A stretch of 64,000 nucleotides of DNA from Oscarella lobularis (taxonomy: Eukaryota; Porifera; Homoscleromorpha; Homosclerophorida; Oscarellidae), in the NCBI RefSeq assembly GCF_947507565.1, contig NC_089178.1, positions 1,922,001 to 1,986,000 of the forward strand, given 5' to 3'. Under the pieces are notes generated by a model that searched no databases, was not told the origin of the DNA, and saw only the letters and a program-made list of their open reading frames with translations. Numbering within the stretch: the first letter of the stretch is position 1; each line of letters begins with the position of its first letter. The position numbers were made by a program, and so were the translations under genes. Positions 48,401 through 60,821 of this stretch are shown piece by piece.

Positions 48401-51400
48401 TATTAAATTGAGGGCCTAATCTTAGGTACTACATATTAAATTGAGGGCCTAATCTTTGATTCTTAGGGACTAAATATTATATTCAGGGCCTTATGTTTAA
48501 TTCTTCGGGCCTAAATATTAAATTGAGGGCCTAATCTTTAATTCTTAGAGCCTAAATATTAAATTGAGGGCCTAATCTTTGATTCTTAGGGCCTTAATAT
48601 TAAATTAAGGCACTATCTTTAATTCTTAGAGCCTCAATATTAAATTGAGGGCCTAATCTTTAATTCGTAGAACCTACATATTAAATTGAGGGCCTAATCT
48701 TTAATTCTTAAGACCTAAATATTAAATTGAGGGCCTTGTTTATAATTCTAAGAGACTAAATATTAAATTGAGGGCCTAATCTTTGATTCGTAGGGCCTAA
48801 ATATTAAACTGAGGGCCTAATCATTAATTCTTAGGCCCTAAATATTAAATGGAGGGACTAATCTTAATTCTTAGGCCCTAAATATTAAATTGAGGGCCTA
48901 ATCTTTGATTCTTAGAACCTACATATTAAATTCAGGGCCTAATCTTTGATTCTTAGAATCTCCACATTAAATTGAGGGCCTAATCTTAAATTCTGAGGCC
49001 CTAAATATTAAATTGAGGGCCTAATCTTTGATTCTTAAAACTTACATATTAAATTGAGGGCCTAATCTTTAATTCTTAGGCCCTAATTATTAAATTGAGA
49101 GACTAATCTTTGATTCTTAGAACCGAAATATTAAATTGAGGGCCTAATCTTAGGCCCTAAATATTAAATTGAGGGCCTAATCTTTGATTCTTAGAACCTA
49201 CATATTAAATTGAGGGCCTAATTTTTAATTCTTAGGGCCTACATACTAAATTGAGGGCCTAGTCTTTGATTCTTAGGGCCTTAATATTAAATTAAGGCAC
49301 TCATCTTTAGTTCTTAGAGCCTAAATATTAAATTGAGGGCATAATTTTTAATTCTTAGGGCCTACATACTAAATTGAGGGCCTAATCTTTGATTCGTAGG
49401 GCCTAAATATTAAAGTGAGGGCCTTATCTTTAATTCTAAGGGACTAAATATTAAATTGAGGTCCTTATCTTTAATTCTTAGGACTAAATATTAAATTGAG
49501 GACCTTATCTTGGCCTACATATGAAATTGAGGGCCTAATCTTTAATTCTTAGGGCCTACATATTAAATTGAGGGCCTAATTTTTAATTCTTAGGGCCTAC
49601 ATATTAAATTGAGAGCCTAATCTTTGATTCTTAGGGCCTTAATATTAAATTGAGGCACTCATCTTTAATTCTTAGGACCTAAATATTAAATTGAGGGCCT
49701 AATCTTTAATTGTTAAGACCTAAATATTAAATTGAGGGCCTTATCTTTAATTCTAAGGTACTAAATATTAAATTGAGGGCCTTATCTTTAATTCTTAGGG
49801 ACTAAATATTAAATTGAGGGCCTAATCTTAGGTACTACATATTAAATTGAGGGCCTAATCTTTGATTCTTAGGGACTAAATATTATATTCAGGGCCTTAT
49901 GTTTAATTCTTCGGGCCTAAATATTAAATTGAGGGCCTAATCTTTAATTCTTAGAGCCTAAATATTAAATTGAGGGCCTAATCTTTGATTCTTAGGGCCT
50001 TAATATTAAATTAAGGCACTATCTTTAATTCTTAGAGCCTCAATATTAAATTGAGGGCCTAATCTTTAATTCGTAGAACCTACATATTAAATTGAGGGCC
50101 TAATCTTTAATTCTTAAGACCTAAATATTAAATTGAGGGCCTTGTTTATAATTCTAAGGGACTAAATATTAAATTGAGGGCCTAATCTTTGATTCGTAGG
50201 GCCTAAATATTAAACTGAGGGCCTAATCATTAATTCTTAGGCCCTAAATATTAAATGGAGGGACTAATCTTAATTCTTAGGCCCTAAATATTAAATTGAG
50301 GGCCTAATCTTTGATTCTTAGAACCTAAATATTAAATTCAGGGCCTAATCTTTGATTCTTAGAATCTCCACATTAAATTGAGGGCCTAATCTTAAATTCT
50401 GAGGCCCTAAATATTAAATTGAGGGCCTAATCTTTGATTCTTAAAACTTACATATTAAATTGAGGGCCTAATCTTTAATTCTTAGGCCCTAATTATTAAA
50501 TTGAGAGACTAATCTTTGATTCTTAGAACCGAAATATTAAATTGAGGGCCTAATCTTAGGCCCTAAATATTAAATTGAGGGCCTAATCTTTGATTCTTAG
50601 AACCTACATATTAAATTGAAGGCCTAATTTTTAATTCTTAGGGCCTACATACTAAGTTGAGGGCCTAGTCTTTGATTCTTAGGGCTTTAATATTAAAGTG
50701 AGGCACTAATCTTTAATTCTTAGGACCTAAATATTAAATTGAGGGCCTAATCTTTAATTCTTAAGACCTAAATATTAAATTGAGGACCTTATCTTGGCCT
50801 ACATATGAAATTGAAGGCCTAATTTTTAATTCTTAGGGCCTACATAATAAATTGAGGACCTAATCTTTGATTCTTAGGGCCTTAATATTAAATTGAGGCA
50901 CTAATCTTTAATTCTTAGGACCTAAATATTAAATTGAGGGCCTAATCTTTAATTCTTAAAACCTAAATATTAAATTGAGGGCCTTATCTTTAATTCTAAG
51001 GGACTAAATATTAAATTGAGGGCCTAATCTTTAATTCTTAGGGACTAAATATTAAATTGAGGGCCTAATCTTAGGTACTACATATTAAATTGAGGGCCTA
51101 ATCTTTGATTCTTAGGGACTAAATATTATATTCAGGGCCTTATGTTTAATTCTTCAAGCCTAAATATTAAATTGAGGGCCTAATCTTTAATTCTTAAGAC
51201 CTAAATATTAAATTGAGGGCCTTGTTTATAATTCTAAGGGACTAAATATTAAATTGAGGGCCTAATCTTTGATTCGTAGGGCCTAATTATTAAATTGAGG
51301 GCCTAATCATTAATTCTTAGGCCCTAAATATTAAATTGAGGGACTAATCTTAATTCTTAGGCCCTAAATATTAAATTGAGGGCCTAATCTTTGATTCTTA

Positions 51401-54400
51401 GAACCTACATATTAAATTCAGGGCCTAATCTTTAATTCTTAGGCCCCAATATTAAATTGAGGGCCTAATCTTTGATTCTTAGAACCTACATATTAAATTC
51501 AGGGTCTAATCTTTGATTCTTAGAACCTCCACATTAAATTGAGGGCCTAATCTTTAATTCTGAGGCCCTAAAAATTAAATTGAGGGCCTTGTTTATAATT
51601 CTAAGGGACTAAATATTAAATTGAGGGCATAATCTTTGATATGTAGGGCCTAAATATTAAATTGAGGGCCTAATCTTTAATTCTTAGAGCCTAAATATTA
51701 AATTGAGGGCCTAATCTTTAATTCTTAGAGCCTAAATATTAAATTGAGGGCCTAATCTTTGATTCTTAGGGCCTTAATATTAAATTAAGGCACTATCTTT
51801 AATTCTTAGAGCCTCAATATTAAATTGAGGGCCTAATCTTTGATTCTTAGAACCTACATATTAAATTCAGGGCCTAATCTTTAATTCTTAGAACCTACAT
51901 ATTAAATTCAGGGCCTAATCTTTGATTCTTAGAATCTCCACATTAAATTGAGGGCCTAATCTTAAATTCTGAGGCCCTAAATATTAAATTGAGGACCTAA
52001 TCTTTGATTCTTAGAACTTACATATTAAATTGAGGGCCTAATCTTTAATTCTTAGGCCCTAATTATTAAATTGAGAGACTAATCTTTGATTCTTAGAACC
52101 GAAATATTAAATTGAGGGCCTAATCTTAGGCCCTAAATATTAAATTGAGGGCCTAATCTTTGATTCTTAGAACCTACATATTAAATTGAGGGCCTAATTT
52201 TTAATTCTTAGGGCCTACATACTAAATTGAGGGCCTAGTCTTTGATTCTTAGGGCCTTAATATTAAATTAAGGCACTCATCTTTAGTTCTTAGAGCCTAA
52301 ATATTAAATTGAGGGCATAATTTTTAATTCTTAGGGCCTACATACTAAATTGAGGGCCTAATCTTTGATTCGTAGGGCCTAAATATTAAAGTGAGGGCCT
52401 TATCTTTAATTCTAAGGGACTAAATATTAAATTGAGGTCCTTATCTTTAATTCTTAGGACTAAATATTAAATTGAGGACCTTATCTTGGCCTACATATGA
52501 AATTGAGGGCCTAATCTTTAATTCTTAGGGCCTACATATTAAATTGAGGGCCTAATTTTTAATTCTTAGGGCCTACATATTAAATTGAGAGCCTAATCTT
52601 TGATTCTTAGGGCCTTAATATTAAATTGAGGCACTCATCTTTAATTCTTAGGACCTAAATATTAAATTGAGGGCCTAATCTTTAATTCTTAAGACCTAAA
52701 TATTAAATTGAGAGCCTTATCTTTAATTCTAAGGTACTAAATATTAAATTGAGGGCCTTATCTTTAATTCTTAGGGACTAAATATTAAATTGAGGGCCTA
52801 ATCTTAGGTACTACATATTAAATTGAGGGCCTAATCTTTGATTCTTAGGGACTAAATATTATATTCAGGGCCTTATGTTTAATTCTTCGGGCCTAAATAT
52901 AAATTGAGGGCCTAATCTTTAATTCTTAGAGCCTAAATATTAAATTGAGGGCCTAATCTTTGATTCTTAGGGCCTTAATATTAAATTAAGGCACTATCTT
53001 TAATTCTTAGAGCCTCAATATTAAATTGAGGGCCTAATCTTTAATTCGTAGAACCTACATATTAAATTGAGGGCCTAATCTTTAATTCTTAAGACCTAAA
53101 TATTAAATTGAGGGCCTTGTTTATAATTCTAAGGGACTAAATATTAAATTGAGGGCCTAATCTTTGATTCTTAGGGCCTTAATATTAAATTGAGGCACTC
53201 ATCTTTAATTCTTAGGACCGAAATATTAAATTGAGGGCCTAATCTTTAATTCTTAAAACCTAAATATTAAATTGAGGGCCTTATCTTTAATTCTAAGGGA
53301 CTAAATATTAAATTGAGGGCCTTATCTTTAATTCTTAGGGACTAAATATTAAATTGAGGGCCTAATCTTAGGTACTACATATTAAATTGAGGGCCTAATC
53401 TTTGATTCTTAGGGACTAAATATTATATTCAGGGCCTTATGTTTAATTCTTCAAGCCTAAATATTAAATTGAGGGCCTAATCTTTAATTCTTAAGACCTA
53501 AATATTAAATTGAGGGCCTTGTTTATAATTCTAAGGGACTAAATATTAAATTGAGGGCCTAATCTTTGATTCGTAGGGCCTAATTATTAAATTGAGAGAC
53601 TAATCATTAATTCTTAGGCCCTAAATATTAAATTGAGGGACTAATCTTAATTCTTAGGCCCTAAATATTAAATTGAGGGCCTAATCTTTGATTCTTAGAA
53701 CCTACATATTAAATTCAGGGCCTAATTTTTAATTCTTAGGGCCTACATACTAAATTGAGGGCCTAGTCTTTGATTCTTAGGGCCTTAATATTAAATTAAA
53801 GCCCTCATCTTTAGTTCTTAGAGCCTAAATATTAAATTGAGGGCATAATTTTTAATTCTTAGGGCCTACATACTAAATTGAGGGCCTAATCTTTGATTCG
53901 TAGGGCCTAAATATTAAAGTGAGGGCCTTATCTTTAATTCTAAGGAACTAAATATTAAATTGAGGTCCTTATCTTTAATTCTTAGGACTAAATATTAAAT
54001 TGAGGACCTTATCTTGGCCTACATATGAAATTGCGGGCCTAATCTTTAATTCTTAGGGCCTACATATTAAATTGAAGGCCTAATTTTTAATTCTTAGGGC
54101 CTACATATTAAATTGAGGGCCTAATCTTTGATTCTTAGGGCCTTAATATTAAATTGAGGCACTCATCTTTAATTCTTAGGACCTAAATATTAAATTGAGG
54201 GCCTAATCTTTAATTCTTAAAACCTAAATATTAAATTGAGGACCTTATCTTTGATTCTAAGGTACTAAATATTAAATTGAGGGCCTTATCTTTAATTCTT
54301 AGAGACTAAATATTAAATTGAGGGCCTAATCTTAGGTACTACATATTAAATTGAGGGCCTAATCTTTGATTCTTAGGGACTAAATATTAAATTGAGGGCC

Positions 54401-57400
54401 TAATCTTTGATTCTTAGGGCCTTAATATTAAATTAAGGCACTGTCTTTAATTCTTAGAGCCTCAATATTAAATTGAGGGCCTAATCTTTAATTCGTAGAA
54501 CCTACATATTAAATTGAGGGCCTAATCTTTAATTCTTAAGACCTAAATATTAAATTGAGGGCCTTGTTTATAATTCTAAGGGACTAAATATTAAATTGAG
54601 GGCCTAATCTTTGATTCGTAGGACCTAAATATTAAATTGAGGGCCTAATCATTAATTCTTAGGCCCTAAATATTAAATTGAGGGACTAATCTTAATTCTT
54701 AGGCCCTAAATATTAAATTGAGGGCCTAATCTTTGATTCTTAGAACCTACATATTAAATTCAGGGCCTAATCTTTAATTCTTAGAACCTACATATTAAAT
54801 TCAGGGCCTAATCTTTGATTCTTAGAATCTCCACATTAAATTGAGGGCCTAATCTTAAATTCTGAGGCCCTAAATATTAAATTGAGGACCTAATCTTTGA
54901 TTCTTAGAACTTACATATTAAATTGAGGGCCTAATCTTTAATTCTTAGAACCTACATATTAAATTGAGGGCCTAATTTTTAATTCTTAGGGCCTACATAC
55001 TAAATTGAGGGCCTAGTCTTTGATTCTTAGGACCTTAATATTAAATTAAAGCCCTCATCTTTAGTTCTTAGAGCCTAAATATTAAATTGAGGGCATAATT
55101 TTTAATTCTTAGGGCCTACATACTAAATTGAGGGCCTAATCTTTGATTCTTAGGGCCTTAATATTAAATTAAGGCACTATCTTTAATTCTTAGAGCATCA
55201 ATATTAAATTGAGGGCCTAATCTTTAATTCGTAGAACCTACATATTAAATTGAGGGCCTAATCTTTAATTCTTAAGACCTAAATATTAAATTGAGGGCCT
55301 TGTTTATAATTCTAAGGGACTAAATATTAAATTGAGGGCCTAATCTTTGATTCGTAGGGCCTAAATATTAAATTGAGGGCCTAATCATTAATTCTTAGGC
55401 CCTAAATATTAAATTGAGGGACTAATCTTAATTCTTAGGCCCTAAATATTAAATTGAGGGCCTAATCTTTGATTCTTAGAACCTACATATTAAATTCAGG
55501 GCCTAATCTTTAATTCTTAGAACCTACATATTAAATTCAGGGCCTAATCTTTGATTCTTAGAATCTCCACATTAAATTGAGGGCCTAATCTTAAATTCTT
55601 AGAGCCTCAATATTAAATTGAGGGCCTAATCTTTAATTCGTAGAACCTACATATTAAATTGAGGGCCTAATCTTTAATTCTTAAGACCTAAATATTAAAT
55701 TGAGGGCCTTGTTTATAATTCTAAGGGACTAAATATTAAATTGAGGGCCTAATCTTTGATTCGTAGGGCCTAAATATTAAATTGAGGGCCTAATCATTAA
55801 TTCTTAGGCCCTAAATATTAAATTGAGGGACTAATCTTAATTCTTAGGCCCTAAATATTAAATTGAGGGCCTAATCTTTGATTCTTAGAACCTACATATT
55901 AAATTCAGGGCCTAATCTTTAATTCTTAGAACCTACATATTAAATTCAGGGCCTAATCTTTGATTCTTAGAATCTCCACATTAAATTGAGGGCCTAATCT
56001 TAAATTCTGAGGCCCTAAATATTAAATTGAGGACCTAATCTTTGATTCTTAGAACTTACATATTAAATTGAGGGCCTAATCTTTAATTCTTAGAACCTAC
56101 ATATTAAATTGAGGCCCTAATTTTTAATTCTTAGGGCCTACATACTAAATTGAGGGCCTAGTCTTTGATTCTTAGGACCTTAATATTAAATTAAAGCCCT
56201 CATCTTTAGTTCTTAGAGCCTAAATATTAAATTCAGGGCATAATTTTTAATTCTTAGGGCCTACATACTAAATTGAGGGCCTAATCTTTGATTCTTAGGG
56301 CCTTAATATTAAATTAAGGCACTATCTTTAATTCTTAGAGCCTCAATATTAAATTGAGGGCCTAATCTTTAATTCGTAGAACCTACATATTAAATTGAGG
56401 GCCTAATCTTTAATTCTTAAGACCTAAATATTAAATTGAGGGCCTTGTTTATAATTCTAAGGGACTAAATATTAAATTGAGGGCCTAATCTTTGATTCGT
56501 AGGGCCTAAATATTAAATTGAGGGCCTAATCATTAATTCTTAGGCCCTAAATATTAAATTGAGGGACTAATCTTAATTCTTAGGCCCTAAATATTAAATT
56601 GAGGGCCTAATCTTTGATTCTTAGAACCTACATATTAAATTCAGGGCCTAATCTTTAATTCTTAGAACCTACATATTAAATTCAGGGCCTAATCTTTGAT
56701 TCTTAGAATCTCCACATTAAATTGAGGGCCTAATCTTAAATTCTGAGGCCCTAAATATTAAATTGAGGACCTAATCTTTGATTCTTAGAACTTACATATT
56801 AAATTGAGGGCCTAATCTTTAATTCTTAGGCCCTAATTATTAAATTGAGAGACTAATCTTTGATTCTTAGAACCGAAATATTAAATTGAGGGCCTAATCT
56901 TAGGCCCTAAATATTAAATTGAGGGCCTAATCTTTGATTCTTAGAACCTACATATTAAATTCAGGGCCTAATTTTTAATTCTTAGGGCCTACATACTAAA
57001 TTGAGGGCCTAGTCTTTGATTCTTAGGGCCTTAATATTAAATTAAGGCACTCATCTTTAGTTCTTAGAGCCTAAATATTAAATTGAGGGCATAATTTTTA
57101 ATTCTTAGGGCCTACATACTAAATTGAGGGCCTAATCTTTGATTCGTAGGGCCTAAATATTAAAGTGAGGGCCTTATCTTTAATTCTAAGGGACTAAATA
57201 TTAAATTGAGGTCCTTATCTTTAATTCTTAGGACTAAATATTAAATTGAGGACCTTATCTTGGCCTACATATGAAATTGAGGGCCTAATCTTTAATTCTT
57301 AGGGCCTACATATTAAATTGAGGGCCTAATTTTTAATTCTTAGGGCCTACATATTAAATTGAGGGCCTAATCTTAGGTACTACATATTAAATTGAGGGCC

Positions 57401-60400
57401 TAATCTTTGATTCTTAGGGACTAAATATTATATTCAGGGCCTTATGTTTAATTCTTCGGGCCTAAATATTAAATTGAGGGCCTAATCTTTAATTCTTAGA
57501 GCCTAAATATTAAATTGAGGGCCTAATCTTTGATTCTTAGGGCCTACATATTAAATTGAGAGCCTAATCTTTGATTCTTAGGGCCTTAATATTAAATTGA
57601 GGCACTCATCTTTAATTCTTAGGACCTAAATATTAAATTGAGGGCCTAATCTTTAATTCTTAAGACCTAAATATTAAATTGAGGGCCTTATCTTTAATTC
57701 TAAGGTACTAAATATTAAATTGAGGGCCTTATCTTTAATTCTTAGGGACTAAATATTAAATTGAGGGCCTAATCTTAGGTACTACATATTAAATTGAGGG
57801 CCTAATCTTTGATTCTTAGGGACTAAATATTATATTCAGGGCCTTATGTTTAATTCTTCGGGCCTAAATATTAAATTGAGGGCCTAATCTTTAATTCTTA
57901 GAGCCTAAATATTAAATTGAGGGCCTAATCTTTGATTCTTAGGGCCTTAATATTAAATTAAGGCACTATCTTTAATTCTTAGAGCCTCAATATTAAATTG
58001 AGGGCATAATTTTTAATACTTAGGGCCTACATACTAAATTGAGGGCCTAATCTTTGATTCGTAGGGCCTAAATATTAAAGTGAGGGCCTTATCTTTAATT
58101 CTAAGGGACTAAATATTAAATTGAGGTCCTTATCTTTAATTCTTAGGACTAAATATTAAATTGAGGACCTTATCTTGGCCTACATATGAAATTGAGGGCC
58201 TAATCTTTAATTCTTAGGGCCTACATATTAAATTGAGGGCCTAATTTTTAATTCTTAGGGCCTACATATTAAATTGAGGGCCTAATCTTTGATTCTTAGG
58301 GCCTTAATATTAAATTGAGGCACTCATCTTTAATTCTTAGGACCTAAATATTAAATTGAGGGCCTAATCTTTAATTCTTAAAACCTAAATATTAAATTGA
58401 GGGCCTTATCTTTAATTCTAAGGGACTAAATATTAAATTGAGGGCCTTATCTTTAATTCTTAGGGACTAAATATTAAATTGAGGGCCTAATCTTAGGTAC
58501 TACATATTAAATTGAGGGCCTAATCTTTGATTCTTAGGGCCTTAATATTAAATTGAGGCACTCATCTTTAATTCTTAGGACCTAAATATTAAATTGAGGG
58601 CCTAATCTTTAATTCTTAAGACCTAAATATTAAATTGAGGGCCTTATCTTTAATTCTAAGGGACTAAATATTAAATTGAGGGCCTTATCTTTAATTCTTA
58701 GGGACTAAATATTAAATTGAGGGCCTAATCTTAGGTACTACATATTAAATTGAGGGCCTAATCTTTGATTCTTAGGGACTAAATATTATATTCAGGGCCA
58801 TATGTTTAATTCTTCGGGCCTAAATATTAAATTGAGGGCCTAATCTTTAATTCTTAGAGCCTAAATATTAAATTGAGGGCCTAATCTTTGATTCTTAGGG
58901 CCTTAATATTAAATTAAGGCACTATCTTTAATTCTTAGAGCCTCAATATTAAATTGAGGGCCTAATCTTTAATTCGTAGAACCTACATATTAAATTGAGG
59001 GCCTAATCTTTAATTCTTAAGACCTAAATATTAAATTGAGGGCCTTGTGTTTAATTCTTAGGGACTAAATATTAAATTGAGGGCCTAATCTTTTATTCTT
59101 AGGGCCTAAATATTAAATTGAGGTCCTAATCTTCGATTCTTAGGGCCTTAAATTTGTTTTGGACGATGTATCCGGCTGTAATTATTGCAAGCTACGGGCT
59201 TTCATAACGTTTTAGTAGTATGGGTCGACGATAGGCAAGTGAGGGTCGAGGCCGACCCATGCCGACCCATGCCGACCCATGTGGGCAGAACCCTGTTTAT
59301 TACAGGAAAGAAGAGTTGGTTAGTCTCTTGCGATTTTACTGTAATTCTCTAATATAGCCTGATGCATCCCTCAGAATCAAAGATAAGGACTAATCAAAGT
59401 ATAGGGGGCCCTTTAGCAGGACAGTGCTTTGATTTACCAATCACCTTAGTACTGTTGATGACTCAACAGCTCTAGCTGAAACGCGAATTGCAGAAGAATG
59501 GCCCTGAGTAGAGAGAGAAAGACATTACATAGCGTATCTCCTATGAAGCAGCTTTTCGCACCGTGATGACGTTGAGGATGCTGAGAAGACTGTGCACGCT
59601 TTCTCCTATCTGAACGTCCTTCAGAGGCAATTCGCGACCGTCCTGCAATGAAAGACAAGCTCATATTGTACGCCGTTTGTTTGTGCGATCTTTCTGTGCC
59701 TTTTCTTGAAGAAAAACGGTCACTTTTCCCTTCTGAACAACGTAAATGCTCTCATCAAGCTGTTTTAAAGGAAACTAAACCGTTGTCTTTGTCATACAGC
59801 AAACATATGACGCACCTGTCCGGATGGAGAAAGAGGCGCACCGGCAGGTATGCTGCGAGTCTCAATGTGCTTGCACAACTCAACAAAGAGTGGCTTTTCA
59901 AAATGTCCAAAAACCCTGAAAGGAAAATTAAAACACAGCCCATCTACCAATCGGAACCAAACGCCGACCTGACGCTCCTCAACATGTACAGAACATCGGG
60001 AGGAAGTCCAGCCGAATCCTACACCGCAGCTCAATCACGAAAAATTTTTTGTCAAATCCTAAACACCTCGCTTATATCCGCTTCCAAGAGTGCGGGAGGC
60101 GGCCCTCGAGCCACCGCCTTCACCGGAGGTGGATCGTGCAGCCGAAAGAGACTTGGGAGAAATTGAAAAGGAGTCCGTCCGTAGAAAAAAATAGAAAATA
60201 ACCTCTTGGCAAATTGTAGGACTCGTTCGCGTTTTCTCTTTCTAGGTCTTCGGCTCGTCCCGAGCGAAGTGTCTCCGGTCGAGAAGGCGTACGTTCCAGC
60301 GCTCTGCGTTTTGTTTTGAATGGATTTGTTGTAGTGCACTGGTAAGCAGAGCTCTCACGTGAACTTGACTTTGCACTGTTTGAATCATTCGTCTTCCGAA

Positions 60401-60663
60401 GCGCAGGACTCGATCTCTTTTTCTGATCGGCTCGCTGCCGTTTCCTTCCACGCTTTCTTGCTTTTCTTGTTGCACCGGAAAAGCTTCTGCCGTCGTGGGG
60501 CAAAATCTTTTGTGTCGCGAAGTCGGTTTCGAGTGCGTTTCTAACCTTTTTTATAGAATAGACATCGAAGCACGGTTACTATAAGAAAGCAGAGGCAGAA
60601 AGCAAAGCTTGCGACGCCCAGGTTGTCCAGAATGTCCTGAAGAAAGGCAGTGACCCATTCCAT
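39445..60663 (-). CDS. PNPLA6: Neuropathy target esterase-like lysophospholipase (PNPLA6/7)
   Basis: ER-anchored phospholipase that deacylates phosphatidylcholine and lysophosphatidylcholine. The start at 60663 gives [17 protein letters not shown] followed by a single TM segment. Then come [14 protein letters not shown] and [11 protein letters not shown], as in vertebrate PNPLA6. The first cyclic-nucleotide-binding-like domain has [20 protein letters not shown], exon 59562-59642 ([15 protein letters not shown]) and exon 59445-59503 ([20 protein letters not shown]). The next exon starts at 44077 ([18 protein letters not shown]), so one intron spans 44078-59444 (15,367 bp). Two further cNMP domains follow ([31 protein letters not shown]). 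The patatin domain has the glycine-rich loop LVLGGGGA (near 41120), nucleophile GTSIG (near 40975) and the catalytic Asp in [11 protein letters not shown] (near 40270). The C-terminus has [13 protein letters not shown]. The stop overlaps a GTAAGA donor-like sequence, so another 3' exon is possible. Confidence 0.92.
44152..44178 (+). repeat. 27-bp direct repeat, left copy
   Basis: Identical to 59362-59388. It begins ATGCATCCCTCAG and ends AAAGATAAGG, and weaker similarity extends about 15 bp further upstream of both copies. The pair flanks the minisatellite plus the TIR element. Confidence 0.85.
44180..44438 (+). repeat. Minisatellite of ~50-bp units (about five copies)
   Basis: Units contain CTGTAATTTATTACAGG followed by AGAAGAGTTGGCCAGTCCC; successive units start near 44230, 44278, 44329 and 44378 (period 48-51 bp). 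One further unit lies on the far side of the TIR element (about 59293-59348), so the element inserted within this array. Confidence 0.85.
44510..44740. repeat. AATTGTC/GACAATT palindromic repeat block
   Basis: Irregular ~30-35 bp units built around AATTGTCTTGGGACAATT with A/T-rich spacers, next to the left TIR. Related to the intronic repeat in MUS81 at 16795-16945. It grades directly into the 41-bp satellite near 44740. Confidence 0.75.
44746..59150 (+). repeat. AT-rich ~41-bp satellite with ~1.4-kb higher-order repeats
   Basis: About 14.4 kb of head-to-tail monomers of roughly 41 bp, typified by GGCCTAAATATTAAATTGAG followed by GGCCTAATCTTTAATTCTTAG. Variant monomers recur in fixed order. 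For example, the CCTTGTTTAT variant occurs near 45881, 47328, 48734 and 50140, and the AATCTCCACATT variant near 46146, 47551, 48957 and 50363. This gives a higher-order period of about 1405 bp (about 34 monomers) between roughly 46.0 and 50.6 kb, with rearranged or shorter blocks to 59.1 kb. Stop codons are frequent in all frames and no gene was seen. Confidence 0.95.
59362..59388 (+). repeat. 27-bp direct repeat, right copy
   Basis: Identical to 44152-44178; see that entry. It lies between the remaining minisatellite unit and the exon at 59445-59503. Confidence 0.85.
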
Positions 60664-60821
60664 TACGAGTATTTACGTCACAAAACGTGCGTTACAACGC
60701 CCGCGAAAGCTCAAGGTCTACAAATTGTAGTAGCGGATACGCCTGCTCATGTCACCAACTTCACAAACGAGTGGGACTCGATTCAAAATAAGCTGCGCTG
60801 TTAGACACTACAAAATTTCAA

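Larger units (their letters stand above)
44439..59295. mobile_element. TIR-bounded element carrying a giant satellite array
   Basis: Perfect 12-bp terminal inverted repeats, CAGGGTTCTGCC at 44439-44450 and GGCAGAACCCTG at 59284-59295. The flanks are CTTATT on the left and TTTATT on the right, a 5-6 bp near-duplication consistent with a target-site duplication in the ATTTATT of the host minisatellite. TIRs starting CAGGG are common in hAT-family transposons, though those normally make 8-bp duplications. No transposase ORF is present. Inside the right end is a triple CCGACCCATG repeat (about 59253-59281), and inside the left end a palindromic AATTGTC block. The rest is satellite. Confidence 0.75.
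44078..59444 (-). other. 15.4-kb intron of the PNPLA6-like gene
   Basis: Bounded by donor AG/GTGATT (exon end 59445) and acceptor TTTTAG/G (exon start 44077). The split codon across it restores the conserved ...STVLR-LPPKAF join, so the boundaries are well supported. It is two or more orders of magnitude longer than typical introns here and holds the satellite element and its host minisatellite. Confidence 0.88.

Noticed and set aside
44746-59150. CRISPR-like array
   Set aside because: Repeats are head to tail without unique spacers, in a spliced eukaryotic gene; it is a satellite.
44746-59150. Interstitial telomere sequence, because CTTAGGGCC recurs
   Set aside because: TTAGGG occurs once per 41-bp monomer and is never tandemly repeated.
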